64,000 nt of DNA from Zasmidium citrigriseum (taxonomy: Eukaryota > Ascomycota > Dothideomycetes > Mycosphaerellales > Mycosphaerellaceae), in assembly GCA_002786025.1 (NCBI GenBank), contig NHNW01000017.1, positions 496,001 to 560,000 of the forward strand. The letters are read 5' to 3'. Below are positions 1 through 10,638 of the stretch, one piece after another; within the stretch, counting starts at the first letter, position 1, and each line of letters opens with the position of its first letter. A model generated the notes under the pieces. That model saw only the letters and a list, made by a program, of their open reading frames with translations. It had not been told where the DNA came from and did no database searches. The position numbers were made by a program, and so were the translations under genes.

Positions 1-1666
1 CTCCTCAAGAAACCCCGCCTTGGGAGAACGTTGTCGATGTAACGTCCCCTCTCGTGAAAACGCTCGATCATCCGGCTCGTCGGCAAGACCAGCCAGCCTT
101 CTTTCACGCCCAACTTCACATCACTTGACTGCAGCGTCCTGTTTAGGGAGTATTGGACGAATGACCTTGTCACGAAATAGGGAGGTCACTGTTCGGTGAT
201 CGACATGCATGCATGGAGGTGGAGAAGCCGCGGTTGCTCTGCTTTCAGAATACAGAAAAGGTCACGAGAAGGCTGGCAGCTTCGGAGGTTTTCTTGCAGC
301 CAGTTGCGAGCGCTCGCATGTGCGTTGGCGTTCTTGCGTGCGTTGCTGGCGGTGTGGTGGAGCTGTTTACCGTCGTGGGTGCGAGACTGGACTGCGGCAC
401 AGTTTGTGTGTTGGAGGTACCATGATTCCACATCGTTCTGGCCCACAACTTGGAATTCCGATTCAGCACATGCGATTCTCGGACTCGCCGTACAAGCTGT
501 GGTTCTCAGTGTCTGGCCAAGCCACCGTGAACAAAAGAGGGAGCCTTGCTGTGAGGTGAGGTCTGCCGTTCGCGCCAGCTCCTGCATGACCTCTTGCATG
601 GAAGCGAAGAGGATTCTGGAATTCTGTTTTCTCGCTAGTGCTGAGAGGTACAACACAGCACAGAGGAGTTCGCTGCAATAGGATGAAGGAATGGTCGGCT
701 CGCTACGGATGTCTGCAGTTTATTCCGCGTTTGGCGGGAGGATTTTGTTCCCTTCTTGTTGGTGGTGGTGGTGTTGGTGGAGGGTTCCACGTGTTGGAGG
801 GAAGGGATTGGCTGGATCTTTTCTCCTGCATTATTTGAAGGAGTGGAGGGTGGGAAGTATTTTGCCTTACCCACGGCCTCGTCAGGCCTGACTGATCTTC
901 GCCAATACTCTATCGTCAGCGACAACTTCTTTGCTGCATCTGCATTTCAATCCACTCGGACTATCGCCAACGAACGATGATCATTCTCCCAAGACGTGAC
1001 TGACGACACGGATGCCAGCAAGCACGCCATCTCACCGCATATCTTAGCACCTTCACAGCATCTGCTGCTGTGGTGCGCGAAGCGAGAAGGAATGGTGAAC
1101 GTGAGGTGAGGTCAAGAGATCAGTGAGGTTAGGCGATGTTGCACGGCAGGCATTTCTCCGCAAATCTGTCGACAGGGGTCGTTTGCGTGAAGAAGGTTGA
1201 CGTTGGAAAGAGGCAATGATTCTCGTGGCAGTGAACGTGATCGATAAAAGATTCTTGACGAACGATTGCTCTTGGTACATGGTCTGCTCTGTTGTACATT
1301 TTGAGTCTGTCGAAGCTGGTAATAATGCCAACGTTACCAAGCGATTGTGGGGATACGAAGGTGCTGGTCGGCCACGAGCTCTCCATGCGAGCCTGTACGA
1401 CATGTTGTGGCATGGCAGTGATAAGGTTGTGCCTGCTTTTATACGACGTCGGTTCCCTGCTCGAGCGTGGACGGATTCCCGTGGTACCACCAACCGTGTA
1501 CGTCTCGATACCACAACTTCGCCGAGCCAATGTGTTGGAGAGTCTTCTCTTCTGGTGTCGTGCAAATATACTCAGAATCAGATCCAGAGTATGCCGAATC
1601 TTCGCGGAGCTCCAACGATTGATGTCGATCAATAATAATTGGGCAAGGGGTCGCAGGCTAAGCTCC
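1..1666. other. Intergenic stretch, no supported gene
   Basis: I see no recognisable protein, intron pattern or RNA gene here. Open frames on both strands are short, overlap each other and read as low-complexity or arginine/serine-rich shadow translations. A GT-rich run (about 755-790) is the only visible local repeat. A gene extending in from beyond base 1 cannot be excluded. Confidence 0.5.
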
Positions 1667-2863
1667 TCACTCGGCCACGTCTACCTTCGCCTTCTTTGCG
1701 CTTCCACTGGCGGTAGAGGCAACATCCTCCCCACTCCTCTTTCTTTTGCCCTTCCCAGCACCGGTCTTACCGCCCTTGACCCTGTAAGTCCCGTCCACTT
1801 CGCCTCTCCCACGCTTCTTTCCAGTGCCTGGATGCTCATCCACAAAGGCTAGCTCATCGTCATCTCCAAAGCCAGCGCTAGCGGCGCTTGGACTGAAACC
1901 TTCCCTAGCTCTGCCCACAGCACGATCTCCCACCTACTTCGCCAGATCTCTCTTCCCTTTTCCACCGCGGCCACTCGCAGGCTTAGTGTCGTGGGATGCC
2001 AGACTCTCGTTGTCATCCATGTCCAAGCCAGCACCGTTCTTCGCATGTGCCTTGAGCCAATTGTGTTGACTTTGTGGATTCTGCAACTCGATCTGCCTCT
2101 CGACTTCGCGTGCCGTCAGATCAGCCCAATGTTTCTCATCCTGCCCATCTTTCTCCTTCTCCCTCATGCGATCCAGACTCACGGGGTCGCCAAGCTTCGC
2201 ATCCAGACGTAGAAGATGGGCGTCCTCTTCGTCCGCAGTCAGGAAGCCAGGAGGATTTGGACCTTGCATGTCCTCGGGCAAGTCGTTCTCATCGGGGCGA
2301 GCTGGGTGTGAGATGGTGGAATCCAGTGTCGCCAGGGAAGCCACACCTTGTGCTGTCAAGGCCTTATCCAGCTGGTCGCGAATAACGTTGAGATCCAGAT
2401 GGGGAATCTGCCCGCGCTGAACGGCAACCGTGTACTCCATGAGCATGTCATTCGCAACTTCGGGCGTGATGTCCGCAGGTACCACGCTAGGGATCTCTGC
2501 GATGGCTGAATGCGGTCTGTCCAGGGAAATGTTATATCGAAGCTCCGGTGGAAGTGCTGGGTTCGCGTTGATATCGACAAGTAGATCGAGCAGTTCACTA
2601 TTGCATGTTTAGTGCTCTTGCCATGGTGTCCGCCCATACGCGACTTACTCGAGCTCCTCCCTCAGTCTTTTGGCAATGCCCTCAAGCCTCTGCTCGTCTC
2701 TGAACAGCTTCTTGTTCTCCTCGAGCACGCCGTCGAACTTGTGTCGCATCTTGCGGTACTTCTTGCGCCATGACTTGTACCGTGGGCGCTCCATGCTGGC
2801 CAGCGACTTGCCTCCTGTGGTCGCGTGTTGTGCCATTGGCGCCGTGCTTTCCGAGTCGGACAT
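1667..2863 (-). CDS. IEC3: INO80 chromatin-remodelling complex subunit IEC3, with in-frame TAG near the C-terminus
   Basis: Likely IEC3 family subunit of the fungal INO80 remodeller, a nuclear protein. The N-terminal signature is clear: RPRYKSWRKKYRKMRHKFD followed by a coiled coil with EEQ/RLEGIAKRL-like heptads, then the ELLDLLVDIN / ALPPELRYNISLD segment. The start at 2863 follows GCC and is the first ATG. Exon 1 is 2649-2863; a 51-nt intron (2598-2648, GTAAGT...CAATAG) joins E-L in frame. The frame then meets TAG at 1934-1936 (292 aa product) but stays open in the same frame for 88 more codons, with an acidic patch and lysine/arginine-rich nuclear-localisation-like clusters. Either this is a nonsense change (CAG to TAG), or a 45-nt intron (1893-1937, GTAGGT...TTTCAG) removes it and gives 366 aa. 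The gene shares a 259-bp divergent promoter with the Nop13-like gene. Confidence 0.82.
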
Positions 2864-3122
2864 GGCGGTGTGTGTTCGAGACGCGGAGTGTGAGAGGCGG
2901 CTCTGATGGAGTACGAAGTAATGGTGGAGGTGGGTATCGATGGGGATGGCGCGGAATGGAGTGAGGTGTCGTGGGCGTGGAGACGTGGTTGACGCGAATG
3001 AAGGGCGATTAACCAATATTTGATTGACGCGGCCGGGGTGGGGCCGCAAATCCGAGACCGACGACTACTTCCAAAAATTCATGTGACAGTGCACCAACTT
3101 CAACAATTATACAAGGATCAAG
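2864..3122. promoter_or_regulatory. Shared divergent promoter, IEC3 / NOP13-like
   Basis: These 259 bp separate two head-to-head start codons, so both 5' UTRs and core promoters must lie here. No TATA box is evident. Head-to-head arrangement of a chromatin-remodelling and a ribosome-biogenesis gene suggests possible co-expression, which is inference only. Confidence 0.5.
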
Positions 3123-4361
3123 ATGTCGTCCTCCCCCGAAATCACCGACTCTCACAAGAAGCGCAAGCGAGATATCATACCAGAAGATGACGACGACAAG
3201 CTCGAAATCGACATCAACCTCCCCGAACCGCCATCGAAGAAGGCTAAGCGCAAAGAGAAGAAGCAAGCAAAATCGAAGCCTGCGAAGGACACGAATGATG
3301 GAGAAGGTGCCGATGGCGCAGATGTGAAGAAGGAGGATGGACTAGTCGACGGCAAGCCTGGGACAAGTGATGCGACGCAAACTCCTGCAAAGCGCTCTGA
3401 CTATGGCATCTGGGTCGGCAACCTGCCTTTCAACGCAACGAAAGATACTCTGCAAGAATTTCTTCTCAGAGAAGGCGGCATCGATGCGAGTGAGATCACA
3501 CGCGTTCACATGCCTGCTGGGGCGAGAGGCCAGAACAAAGGGTTTGCGTACATCGATTTCAAGTCGCCAGCGATGTTGGAACTTGCCTTGACGCTCAGTG
3601 AGAAATTGGAGGGCGGAAGAAGGCTACTGATCAAGAATGCGAAGAGTTTTGAGGGACGCCCGAAAGAAAGTGCAGCATCGACGCCGGTAGAGTCGAAGAA
3701 GGAGCCTAGCAAGAGGGTATTTGTCGGCAACTTGAGCTTCGATGTCACAAAGGATGAGCTGGCAGAGCATTTTGGTCAGGCTGGCAAAGTCGACGATGTG
3801 TTTATGGCAACGTTTGAAGACAGCGGCAAGTCTAAAGGATTCGGATGGATCACTTTTGCGGACCTTGAGGCTGCCAAAAACGCTGTGCAAGGCTACATCT
3901 GGAAGGAGCCCGAATTGGATGAGGAAGACCTTATCGATATCGATGAATCGAATCCAGACGCCAAGAAGATCAAGAAGCACAAACCAAGAAAGTGGTTTAT
4001 CAATCGCCTCAATGGCAGAGAGTTGCGACGCGAATTTGCCGAGGACGCCAACACCCGCTACAAGAAGAGATTTGGCAAGGGCGCACCAAAGTCCTCTGAT
4101 GCATCGGCTCACCACGTCGAAGACAGCGGCCCAGGTGCTGAAGATACCATCGAGGGTCTGGCTCAGGAAGCTGCGACTGCAAGGACCGCACCGAGGAAGA
4201 AAGACTCCAGAACTAAGCATCTCGATAAGGACCAGCGTCAAGACGAGCGCAGGAAGAAGTTCGATGCTCGTAAGATTGCTCCAGGCAAAGCACTCGCCAA
4301 CACGCAGCGCGCAACGGGAGCCATCGTTGCTGGAAAGGGTAACAAGATGACTTTCGACTAA
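3123..4361 (+). CDS. NOP13: Nop13-like nucleolar RNA-binding protein, two RRMs
   Basis: Single-exon gene of 412 aa starting at AAGATGTCG. The first ~90 residues are acidic/lysine-rich with KKRKRD- and KKAKRKEKK-type basic clusters typical of nucleolar targeting. RRM1 (about residues 92-176) has RNP2 IWVGNLPF and RNP1 NKGFAYIDF; RRM2 (about 197-285) has RNP2 VFVGNLSF and RNP1 SKGFGWITF. A conserved linker with WFINRLNGRELRREFAEDA follows, then a basic tail. The order and the tail match yeast Nop13 (YNL175C), found in pre-ribosomal particles, and the length matches the ~400 aa of that protein. Function in 60S/90S maturation is from the family, not from this sequence. Confidence 0.88.
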   Translation: MSSSPEITDSHKKRKRDIIPEDDDDKLEIDINLPEPPSKKAKRKEKKQAKSKPAKDTNDGEGADGADVKKEDGLVDGKPGTSDATQTPAKRSDYGIWVGNLPFNATKDTLQEFLLREGGIDASEITRVHMPAGARGQNKGFAYIDFKSPAMLELALTLSEKLEGGRRLLIKNAKSFEGRPKESAASTPVESKKEPSKRVFVGNLSFDVTKDELAEHFGQAGKVDDVFMATFEDSGKSKGFGWITFADLEAAKNAVQGYIWKEPELDEEDLIDIDESNPDAKKIKKHKPRKWFINRLNGRELRREFAEDANTRYKKRFGKGAPKSSDASAHHVEDSGPGAEDTIEGLAQEAATARTAPRKKDSRTKHLDKDQRQDERRKKFDARKIAPGKALANTQRATGAIVAGKGNKMTFD

Positions 4362-6100
4362 GGATTCTTCCTGTGTTGATTCTTCCTGTGTTATGTTCAC
4401 GGTCCGCACTCGCAGTGCTGTCTAGCGCCAAAGACACCTCTAGTCATTCCACCGAAAACCCCATCTCTTCATGCCGACACCGAAGTCCATAAGCTGGGTC
4501 TTGCTTCGCGAGCCGAGAGATGAATCAACGAAAGACTTGTGATCACCAGGTCATTGAAATGGCCGTGGTTCAGGGAGAACAGACGCATTCGGACGACGCT
4601 TCTGTTTGCTAGAACCGGTCAGCGCAGATTAGAGAGTCGTCAGATATCGCCAATGGATTCGACATGGGCGGCTTTTGCCCACGTCGCTGTTGAATCAGAG
4701 CTGCGAGACCTGATCTGATCATATCTCGCGGCTATCGCGTGTTGTCTTCGTTCTTGATTACGCACTGGCGTCCGGAGAAGCCTGGTCTCCAAATTCTTCC
4801 CGCTGGCAAGGTCTCGTCGGTTGAAGAATGCTGATGTAATGATAGGTCGGCATCACCATGGGGAGTGTCAGCAGACTGACGTAAAATCAAGGTCTCTGTG
4901 AGTCTTTGATCGGCCATTGGCGCCCCGCTCCAGAGCACAGAGCAACGAGCTCTCTGGTGTTGTCGAACAGGTGGTTCCTGTGGCCAGATCCGAGGTCGAT
5001 GGTCTCGGACGAAACGATATCAAGTTGATGAGGTCGACCCACAGTCGCACAGTGGTTGCATCCAGCGAGATTGTTGAAAGTCGGACATTCAACGAGGATT
5101 GCCAGTCGCGTTCCGTAGGATAAAACACGCACACCTCGTCCAAGGAAATCTTCCGACATTGAACCGTCTCCAGGTCAAACCATAATCTTCGCACGCAGGA
5201 AAGAGTTGGAGATGTCGCGGACGAGCGCAAACCTGCATCTCTGTTATTTAATAGTGGAATGAGCGACACTTACCTTCGGCCCCGAGGACTATTTGCCTTC
5301 AGAATACCGGAAATTCGGTTTGGCGCATTTGTTTTGGTCCAGATTGGCGAGAAGGATTCATCCAGAGATCAACCTTCTTCACACAGCAACCCGAATCCCT
5401 GCCTAATACTACCCCCTCTCGGAGCGTGAGTGCAGATGCTCGTACAGTATCCTTCACCCAACAATGCCTATCACCCAGCCGTCATTCACCCGCAAAATTG
5501 CCCATGCAGAGCATCACGTCCGACGAAGCAGAACGGACTCCGGCCGACAACGAAACAACAGACGACAACAATTGGATTCAAGTTCAATTCTTCTTTGCTC
5601 GTTGTTGCGGTTCGAGTTTGAAGCTGCCGATGCTGCCTTCGTTGCTCGTTGAGGAGATGACGTTGGGAAACATCGAACCGTTGGGTTGGGACGAACGAAG
5701 TGGCCTACTCTACGCAAACGCATGGAGCCAACCGTGCAGTAGCTGTTTGAGAAGACTGAGAGATGCACTGAGCAGAGCATTCACGGGTGTCGAATATCAA
5801 GATCGAGAGGATGAAAGTGGTGACGACGGAGGGGAGTGGGGGAGCGAATGACGACCACTGAAAAGGGCGAGATTGGACGAGCAACCATCGAACCCTCCTC
5901 CATTGTGACAGCAAGATGGCCAAGTATGTGAGTCTGATCGTTCTGTTATTGATTGAAATGACTACATTTGCAGCATCGAACTTGTCTGACTGGCGTACAG
6001 CTCGCCCTGCCTTGACGCAACGTCCAAACATCATCCCCTAAACCAACGACGATTCAAGAAATAGGCATCGTCTAACGCATCTTCTTCCTCATCGGCTACA
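4362..6100. other. Intergenic stretch, no supported gene
   Basis: Just downstream of the Nop13 stop, the unit GATTCTTCCTGTGTT occurs twice in tandem (about 4363-4391). Otherwise the open frames at 4868-5269 (-) and 5426-5851 (+) show no recognisable domain, no splice pattern and no codon regularity. It may hold the 3' UTRs of both convergent neighbours. Confidence 0.45.
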
Positions 6101-7195
6101 TCACGTCAGCAGATCTTCGGCCCAGCGACGAACTTGAGACCACGCACGCGAGAAGGCTCCGTCTTCGTCTTCTTCGTCTTCTTCGTCTTCTTCGTCTTCA
6201 TCATCCTCAGGATACACCTCCTCGACGACATCTCGCTTGAACTGGAGTGGTTTCCCAACAACAACAGTCGGCTCGGCTTCTTCGTCCCGGTAGCGAGCGT
6301 TGCGAGTCTCGTCGCTGAGCCATTCTTCCGTCGTGCCGTCGAAATCCTCGTCTGCATCCGCTGCGATGTCTCGCTCAGAGAGCTTGGCTCCGAAACTGTC
6401 GGCCGGAGCGTCTGGAGAGTCGCTGAGAAAGGAGTTGAAGTCGAAGTCTTCCTCGTCGAAATCATCGTCTTCTTCATCCTCATCGTCCTCATCCTCATAG
6501 TCGTCGTACTCCTCGGTCTCATCCCGACGAAGGACGCTTGGATCGTACCCTTCGAGCGAATAATCGATCTCTTGGTCGTCACCAGCAAGACCGGAGTCGT
6601 AACTGCCAGGCTCGACGATCTCGTCCTCGTCCTCATCGTCTTCCTCGTCGTATACTTCCTCGGAGTCGTCGACATCTTGATCTTCGAGGCCTCGCGCGGC
6701 GAGAGGCGGCTGCGCGAGTTCGTCGCCTTCACCATCTGGATCCGGGACGATATTCTCGAAAGTCACATCATCCTCATCCTCGTACTCGTCTTCGTCTTCA
6801 TCTTCAGGATCGAGCTCGACATCTGGCGTATCATCGTCTTCCTCAATCTCCTCCTCGACGTCTCGCTTGGGGTGCTGGACGTAATGCGGCTTCATACGAC
6901 CCAGCTTTCGCATGGCTTGGTGGTCCAGGCCGGCGTCGCGAGATTCATGGCCTTTGACCAGACCTTCGTCAGGGAGATCTCGAGCGACAAGATCGTGATC
7001 GTATCCATCGAGGCTGACGTCGACATCTTCTCCTAGCTCGTGAAGAACACCAAGAGCTTCTTCGGCGAGTGCGCTGCGGACTTTGAGCGGGATGCCATCT
7101 GGATCTTCCAATTCGTCGTCATAGTACTCGTCTCTCTGGCACACGACTGCGATAATGGCAATGGCGAGCCAGGCGAGGAACAAGCGGGCGTGCAT
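6101..7195 (-). CDS. Secreted hyper-acidic protein with repeated Arg-Asp (Kex2-type) sites
   Basis: The frame is open further upstream, but the ATG at 7195 gives a classical signal peptide (MHARLFLAWLAIAIIAVVCQ), so I take this start: 364 aa. The mature part is dominated by Asp/Glu runs encoded by CTT/CTC-type microsatellites on the plus strand (about 6165-6210 and 6465-6510). Eight Arg-Asp junctions recur (about residues 21, 72, 86, 111, 224, 275, 303, 321), three of them true dibasic sites: PKRDVEEE, LRRDETEE and FKRDVVEE. Fungal proteins with this layout can be kexin-processed precursors, but I recognise no family. The C-terminus (SRAWSQVRRWAEDLL) is amphipathic and non-acidic. Function unknown; a secreted polyacidic cation-binding or peptide-precursor role is conjecture. 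Confidence 0.72.
   Translation of the reverse strand: MHARLFLAWLAIAIIAVVCQRDEYYDDELEDPDGIPLKVRSALAEEALGVLHELGEDVDVSLDGYDHDLVARDLPDEGLVKGHESRDAGLDHQAMRKLGRMKPHYVQHPKRDVEEEIEEDDDTPDVELDPEDEDEDEYEDEDDVTFENIVPDPDGEGDELAQPPLAARGLEDQDVDDSEEVYDEEDDEDEDEIVEPGSYDSGLAGDDQEIDYSLEGYDPSVLRRDETEEYDDYEDEDDEDEEDDDFDEEDFDFNSFLSDSPDAPADSFGAKLSERDIAADADEDFDGTTEEWLSDETRNARYRDEEAEPTVVVGKPLQFKRDVVEEVYPEDDEDEEDEEDEEDEDGAFSRAWSQVRRWAEDLLT
6160..6205. repeat. Microsatellite (CTT CGT CTT)n inside coding region
   Basis: A trinucleotide-type repeat on the plus strand encodes an alternating Glu/Asp run on the minus strand. Its 3-bp periodicity means length changes would keep the frame and alter only the number of acidic residues. 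Confidence 0.75.
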
Positions 7196-8751
7196 GATGG
7201 GTGGAGCTGCGACAATGTCCGGTCGCTTTGGGACAGCCGCGAATGTCAAAGAGCGTGGAGCGTGGTTCGCCTTGCGAGATGCAGTTGTTCAGATACTTGC
7301 GGGCGTTGATATCGAGCTCGAGACGTGTCGCCAATGTCTATTGAGAACTGTTCGCGAGACCCGTTTTCGGCCATTGTTTGAGCAGAGGACATGCCGTCAC
7401 CGGATTGGTTATGACGGCTGCAGACAAAGGGGTGACGAACATGTGCGTGGAGCTTATGACATGCACGTGCTGGTCGTGGTTTTGTTGCGATGGAGCTCAG
7501 CATGCGCCCTGCCTGCGACCACAGGCCATGTGGAAGAAGAGGAGATCCTGGATATGCCGTCGGTCATCTAGTGCATCACGTTGGGATGCGACGTCACGTC
7601 GTACGTACGTTGCTGGCAGCATTCCACTGCTGCACTCTGGAATGTGGAGCTTTCGACCTGCCGAGCCGTTCGTACTACCAACCACTCAATGGCACGTGGA
7701 CGACTCGACATCACCATTGTTCGGCAGGCGAGCATTGAGGAAACCGTTACAAGAGCATGAGACTAGCTCGAAAGGCTATCCTTCTATCAAAGGACGTTCA
7801 AACACCACAGATGAGGCGAGATGAGCATCACTCGTTCACCTTCTGATCCAAATTTGTCCTGAGTTCATACGGCTTCGTGAACAACTTCGTCAAGTGGAAG
7901 ATCGTAGACGAGAAGGTGCAGATGAGGATGCACTTCGCCCAATGGAACGCGTCTTTTACATTCGGGCAGCGTTTTCAGAGCAATCGCTCTTCTCCATTGA
8001 GCGAAATGCTTCGACGACCACTCGTTGAGACCATCGATGGCGCTGGAGACAGTAGGGAAAAGCCGCCCTTTGCCAATGGGTCTTGCAAGTAGCTCACATG
8101 AACCTCTGGCTCACGACGGACTCTCTGTGCACGGTATGTTGTTGATATTTTGCTGAAGAATCCATATGTCAACGAATCTGCCTGTAAGGATGTCTGTCAC
8201 AGGGGCGACATCGTCCTCGGGTCAAGCTAACTCAAGGGGTGTCTGATGAAGCGCACATGAAATGTCTTTATCTTCTTAAGGGTCCTATCACCTATATGTT
8301 TGCTGCGGCCTAACCTGGACCCTTGGAGTATCACATTGAGCCGAGCAGTCACAGGATGGAAGCATACTTAAGGAGTTGTCTCTTCTCTGGCTTCTTCGTC
8401 TTCGACAACACCATCGCCAACAACAAAGCTAAACCAGACACAACCCTTCCAGCAACCCTCACCACTTGACGACCATTGCTTTGCGTACAACATCGACATC
8501 GCGCAAACAGTGACAGATATCCAAGACCATCGGCGGCGACAAGGAGCCGGTAAGGGGCATTTCCCTCGCCACCGTGTCATTTCACAAGGTACCAAGCCTG
8601 TTCAGATGAATGCCCTATAGTGTCTCTCATCAAACTGACCCTATCTAGCTAGCTTGAGGCGACAACCTGTTCGGCGCAATAGACCACTTTGACTATTCTG
8701 AAAGACCTCCATATCGAACAGAGCGCAAGTCACTGCACTCTCGGCGCCACC
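7196..8751. promoter_or_regulatory. Divergent upstream region of two secreted-protein genes
   Basis: About 1.55 kb separates the start of the acidic secreted protein (-) from the three-repeat secreted protein (+). No open frame in it has a recognisable domain. CT/CA-rich stretches close to 8,380-8,480 and 8,700-8,750 resemble fungal 5' leader sequence. Nothing else identified. Confidence 0.4.
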
Positions 8752-10638
8752 ATGTCTCGCCTCAAAATGCACCAAGCCGTCCCATGGCTCATGGTCGGCG
8801 TCCTTACCGCCATGTCATGTGCTGCTCCTCAAAACACGCCCAACTCCAACAGCATCTCCAGCCCTCGCTCCAATGACAAGTACAAAGTGGAACGCCAAGA
8901 CCCAGACGACCTCATCAGTGTTATATTGGAGAACCTGCCAACCGGACAGGCTGCTCCTGATTCTCCTGATGCCAGTGTCGCTGCCGTCACGGTCACACCT
9001 CCAGCCCCAGTCGTGACATCCATCTATGTCACCACGACCACTCTCCCGAGCACTGAAGTCATCACGCCTACGACCACCATCACGACATTGCTTGATCGGC
9101 CTACCGTCAGTGTCTTGGTCTCTCCGGAGGAGTACTCAGCTTGGCTTTCTTCCAACTCCGCGGAGGCAACTGCTCAAGAGACAACGGCTCTTCAACATCA
9201 AGTACGGGACGATCCAGTGACAGTGTACCCATCGAAACCGCAGACCTTCAACCCCGATTTACCAACATGTACCGGGAATGAAGCCTTGATCTCTTGTTCT
9301 CCTGCATTGTCTCCAGCCCCACCGGGAATGAGCTTCGACGATTCATCCATTGATTGTCAATCGAGCGCGATCTTAGGAATGTCCATGCTAAACATCAGAA
9401 GCCTTGCCGTCTCCGCCTGTTCGAGATTCGGCCGCATTCACGATGGCGATTCATCGCCCAAAGTCGTCACCTTCACGAGCCATTGGGGCAACGAAGCAAC
9501 TTTCCAACTCGACTTCAGCTTTGTGGGTCAACCGGAGGGATCCAGCTTCATTCTTGAACCTAAGGATTGCAGGGCTGGATTCACCCGTGCTATCGAGCGC
9601 TGCAACGACAAGGATGGGACCCTCTATCAGAACGCTATGATCCACGCCACGAAGGATAACATCCCAATGACTTTCCTCTACTCGATGGTGAAAACTGCCG
9701 TCGAGAAGCGAGCCGACAACAAGGAAGAGGGTTGCCTCCCTGCATCGTTCGCCAAGGATGAAGAAAAGGCCATCGAGGCTGCTAAGGACTGGTGTATCAA
9801 CAAGGCTGTCTGGGAGTATCCGAAGGGCGAGTCGCCCTGGCCTGCGCTGCTCTCTGAGAAAGATGGAGATTACCTGGCTGTCAATATCACCAACAAGGGT
9901 TCTGGAAAGATGTCCGTCACCAAAGCCGATTGCGAGGAAGTTTTCTCTCGGAAGCCAGCTGCCTGTGCCTCTGACAAGCATGGCAATACTTTTAAGTGGA
10001 GCTATACTATCGGAGAAGCTCAGTACTCGATTGAGTATACACCTGATCGAGAGACGAAGTCGAGTCGTACGAGGAGAGGTCTAGTTGAGGGTAGTGAAGC
10101 CGATGCGTCGACAATTCTGGAGGCCAACGCCGACGACACCGAATTTCCCAAGCCTTTCGATCTGTCGGTTCGTGAAACCGAACAAAACGTACCACTTGTC
10201 ACATCCCAACAATCGCTATGGGACAAGAGTGGGTTGGTCGTTTTGGATCACACTCTGTACGATTGTGCGAAGTCATCGTCGGCGACGGTCTGTTGTGCAA
10301 AAGGTCCTTGGGTCCCAGCGCGTCAGGTGTCGGATCTTCCACGTAAGGTTTGCGACTGGGCGACAGCAGGCCAATCGTCACGCGAATATACCGGAGGCAT
10401 GGCCATCATCAGCGGGAAGGTTGCGGGAGTCCGTAACCTGAAGGCTTGGAATACACAGTCAACCCCAAACACTTTGGACCGCGCCAAGTGTATCACTTGG
10501 ATGCAGCGACTCAAATCAGACTGCACAACATCAGTCGCAGGCTTCACTGGTGGTGAGATGACAATTGATGGCTTCTCATTCTGGCTCGCGGTCACGGGAG
10601 CCCGTGATGGCACTGATGATCAGTGGGGAGCACTTTAG
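8752..10638 (+). CDS. Secreted protein with three C-x10-C repeat domains
   Basis: An upstream in-frame ATG (8689) exists, but the ATG at 8752 sits in GCCACCATGTCT and opens a signal peptide (hydrophobic VPWLMVGVLTAMSCA), so it is preferred: 628 aa. A Ser/Thr-rich, probably O-glycosylated linker with a TTTT-rich segment follows. Three diverged copies of one module are visible around residues 214-300, 341-425 and 530-616. Each has a C-x10-C pair (DCRAGFTRAIERC, DCEEVFSRKPAAC, KCITWMQRLKSDC) followed by a short beta-like segment. No catalytic motif or known family is recognised. It lies about 0.5 kb from the edge of the RIP compartment but retains normal CA/TG content, so it is not visibly affected. 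Confidence 0.78.
   Translation: MSRLKMHQAVPWLMVGVLTAMSCAAPQNTPNSNSISSPRSNDKYKVERQDPDDLISVILENLPTGQAAPDSPDASVAAVTVTPPAPVVTSIYVTTTTLPSTEVITPTTTITTLLDRPTVSVLVSPEEYSAWLSSNSAEATAQETTALQHQVRDDPVTVYPSKPQTFNPDLPTCTGNEALISCSPALSPAPPGMSFDDSSIDCQSSAILGMSMLNIRSLAVSACSRFGRIHDGDSSPKVVTFTSHWGNEATFQLDFSFVGQPEGSSFILEPKDCRAGFTRAIERCNDKDGTLYQNAMIHATKDNIPMTFLYSMVKTAVEKRADNKEEGCLPASFAKDEEKAIEAAKDWCINKAVWEYPKGESPWPALLSEKDGDYLAVNITNKGSGKMSVTKADCEEVFSRKPAACASDKHGNTFKWSYTIGEAQYSIEYTPDRETKSSRTRRGLVEGSEADASTILEANADDTEFPKPFDLSVRETEQNVPLVTSQQSLWDKSGLVVLDHTLYDCAKSSSATVCCAKGPWVPARQVSDLPRKVCDWATAGQSSREYTGGMAIISGKVAGVRNLKAWNTQSTPNTLDRAKCITWMQRLKSDCTTSVAGFTGGEMTIDGFSFWLAVTGARDGTDDQWGAL

Noticed and set aside
196..681. Overlapping long frames on both strands near the left end
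   Set aside because: All translations are low-complexity and mutually overlapping, with no domain, signal or splice logic.
1053..1635. Open frames of 139-170 aa on both strands
   Set aside because: Same stretch open on both strands in three frames; none resembles a protein.
5426..5851. Plus-strand 141-aa frame
   Set aside because: Starts without a convincing leader and shows no conserved features; the overlapping minus frame is equally long.
6134..7036. 300-aa plus-strand frame rich in Val/Ile/Phe
   Set aside because: It is the antisense shadow of the Asp/Glu-rich secreted protein; GAA/GAC codons read as TTC/GTC on the other strand.
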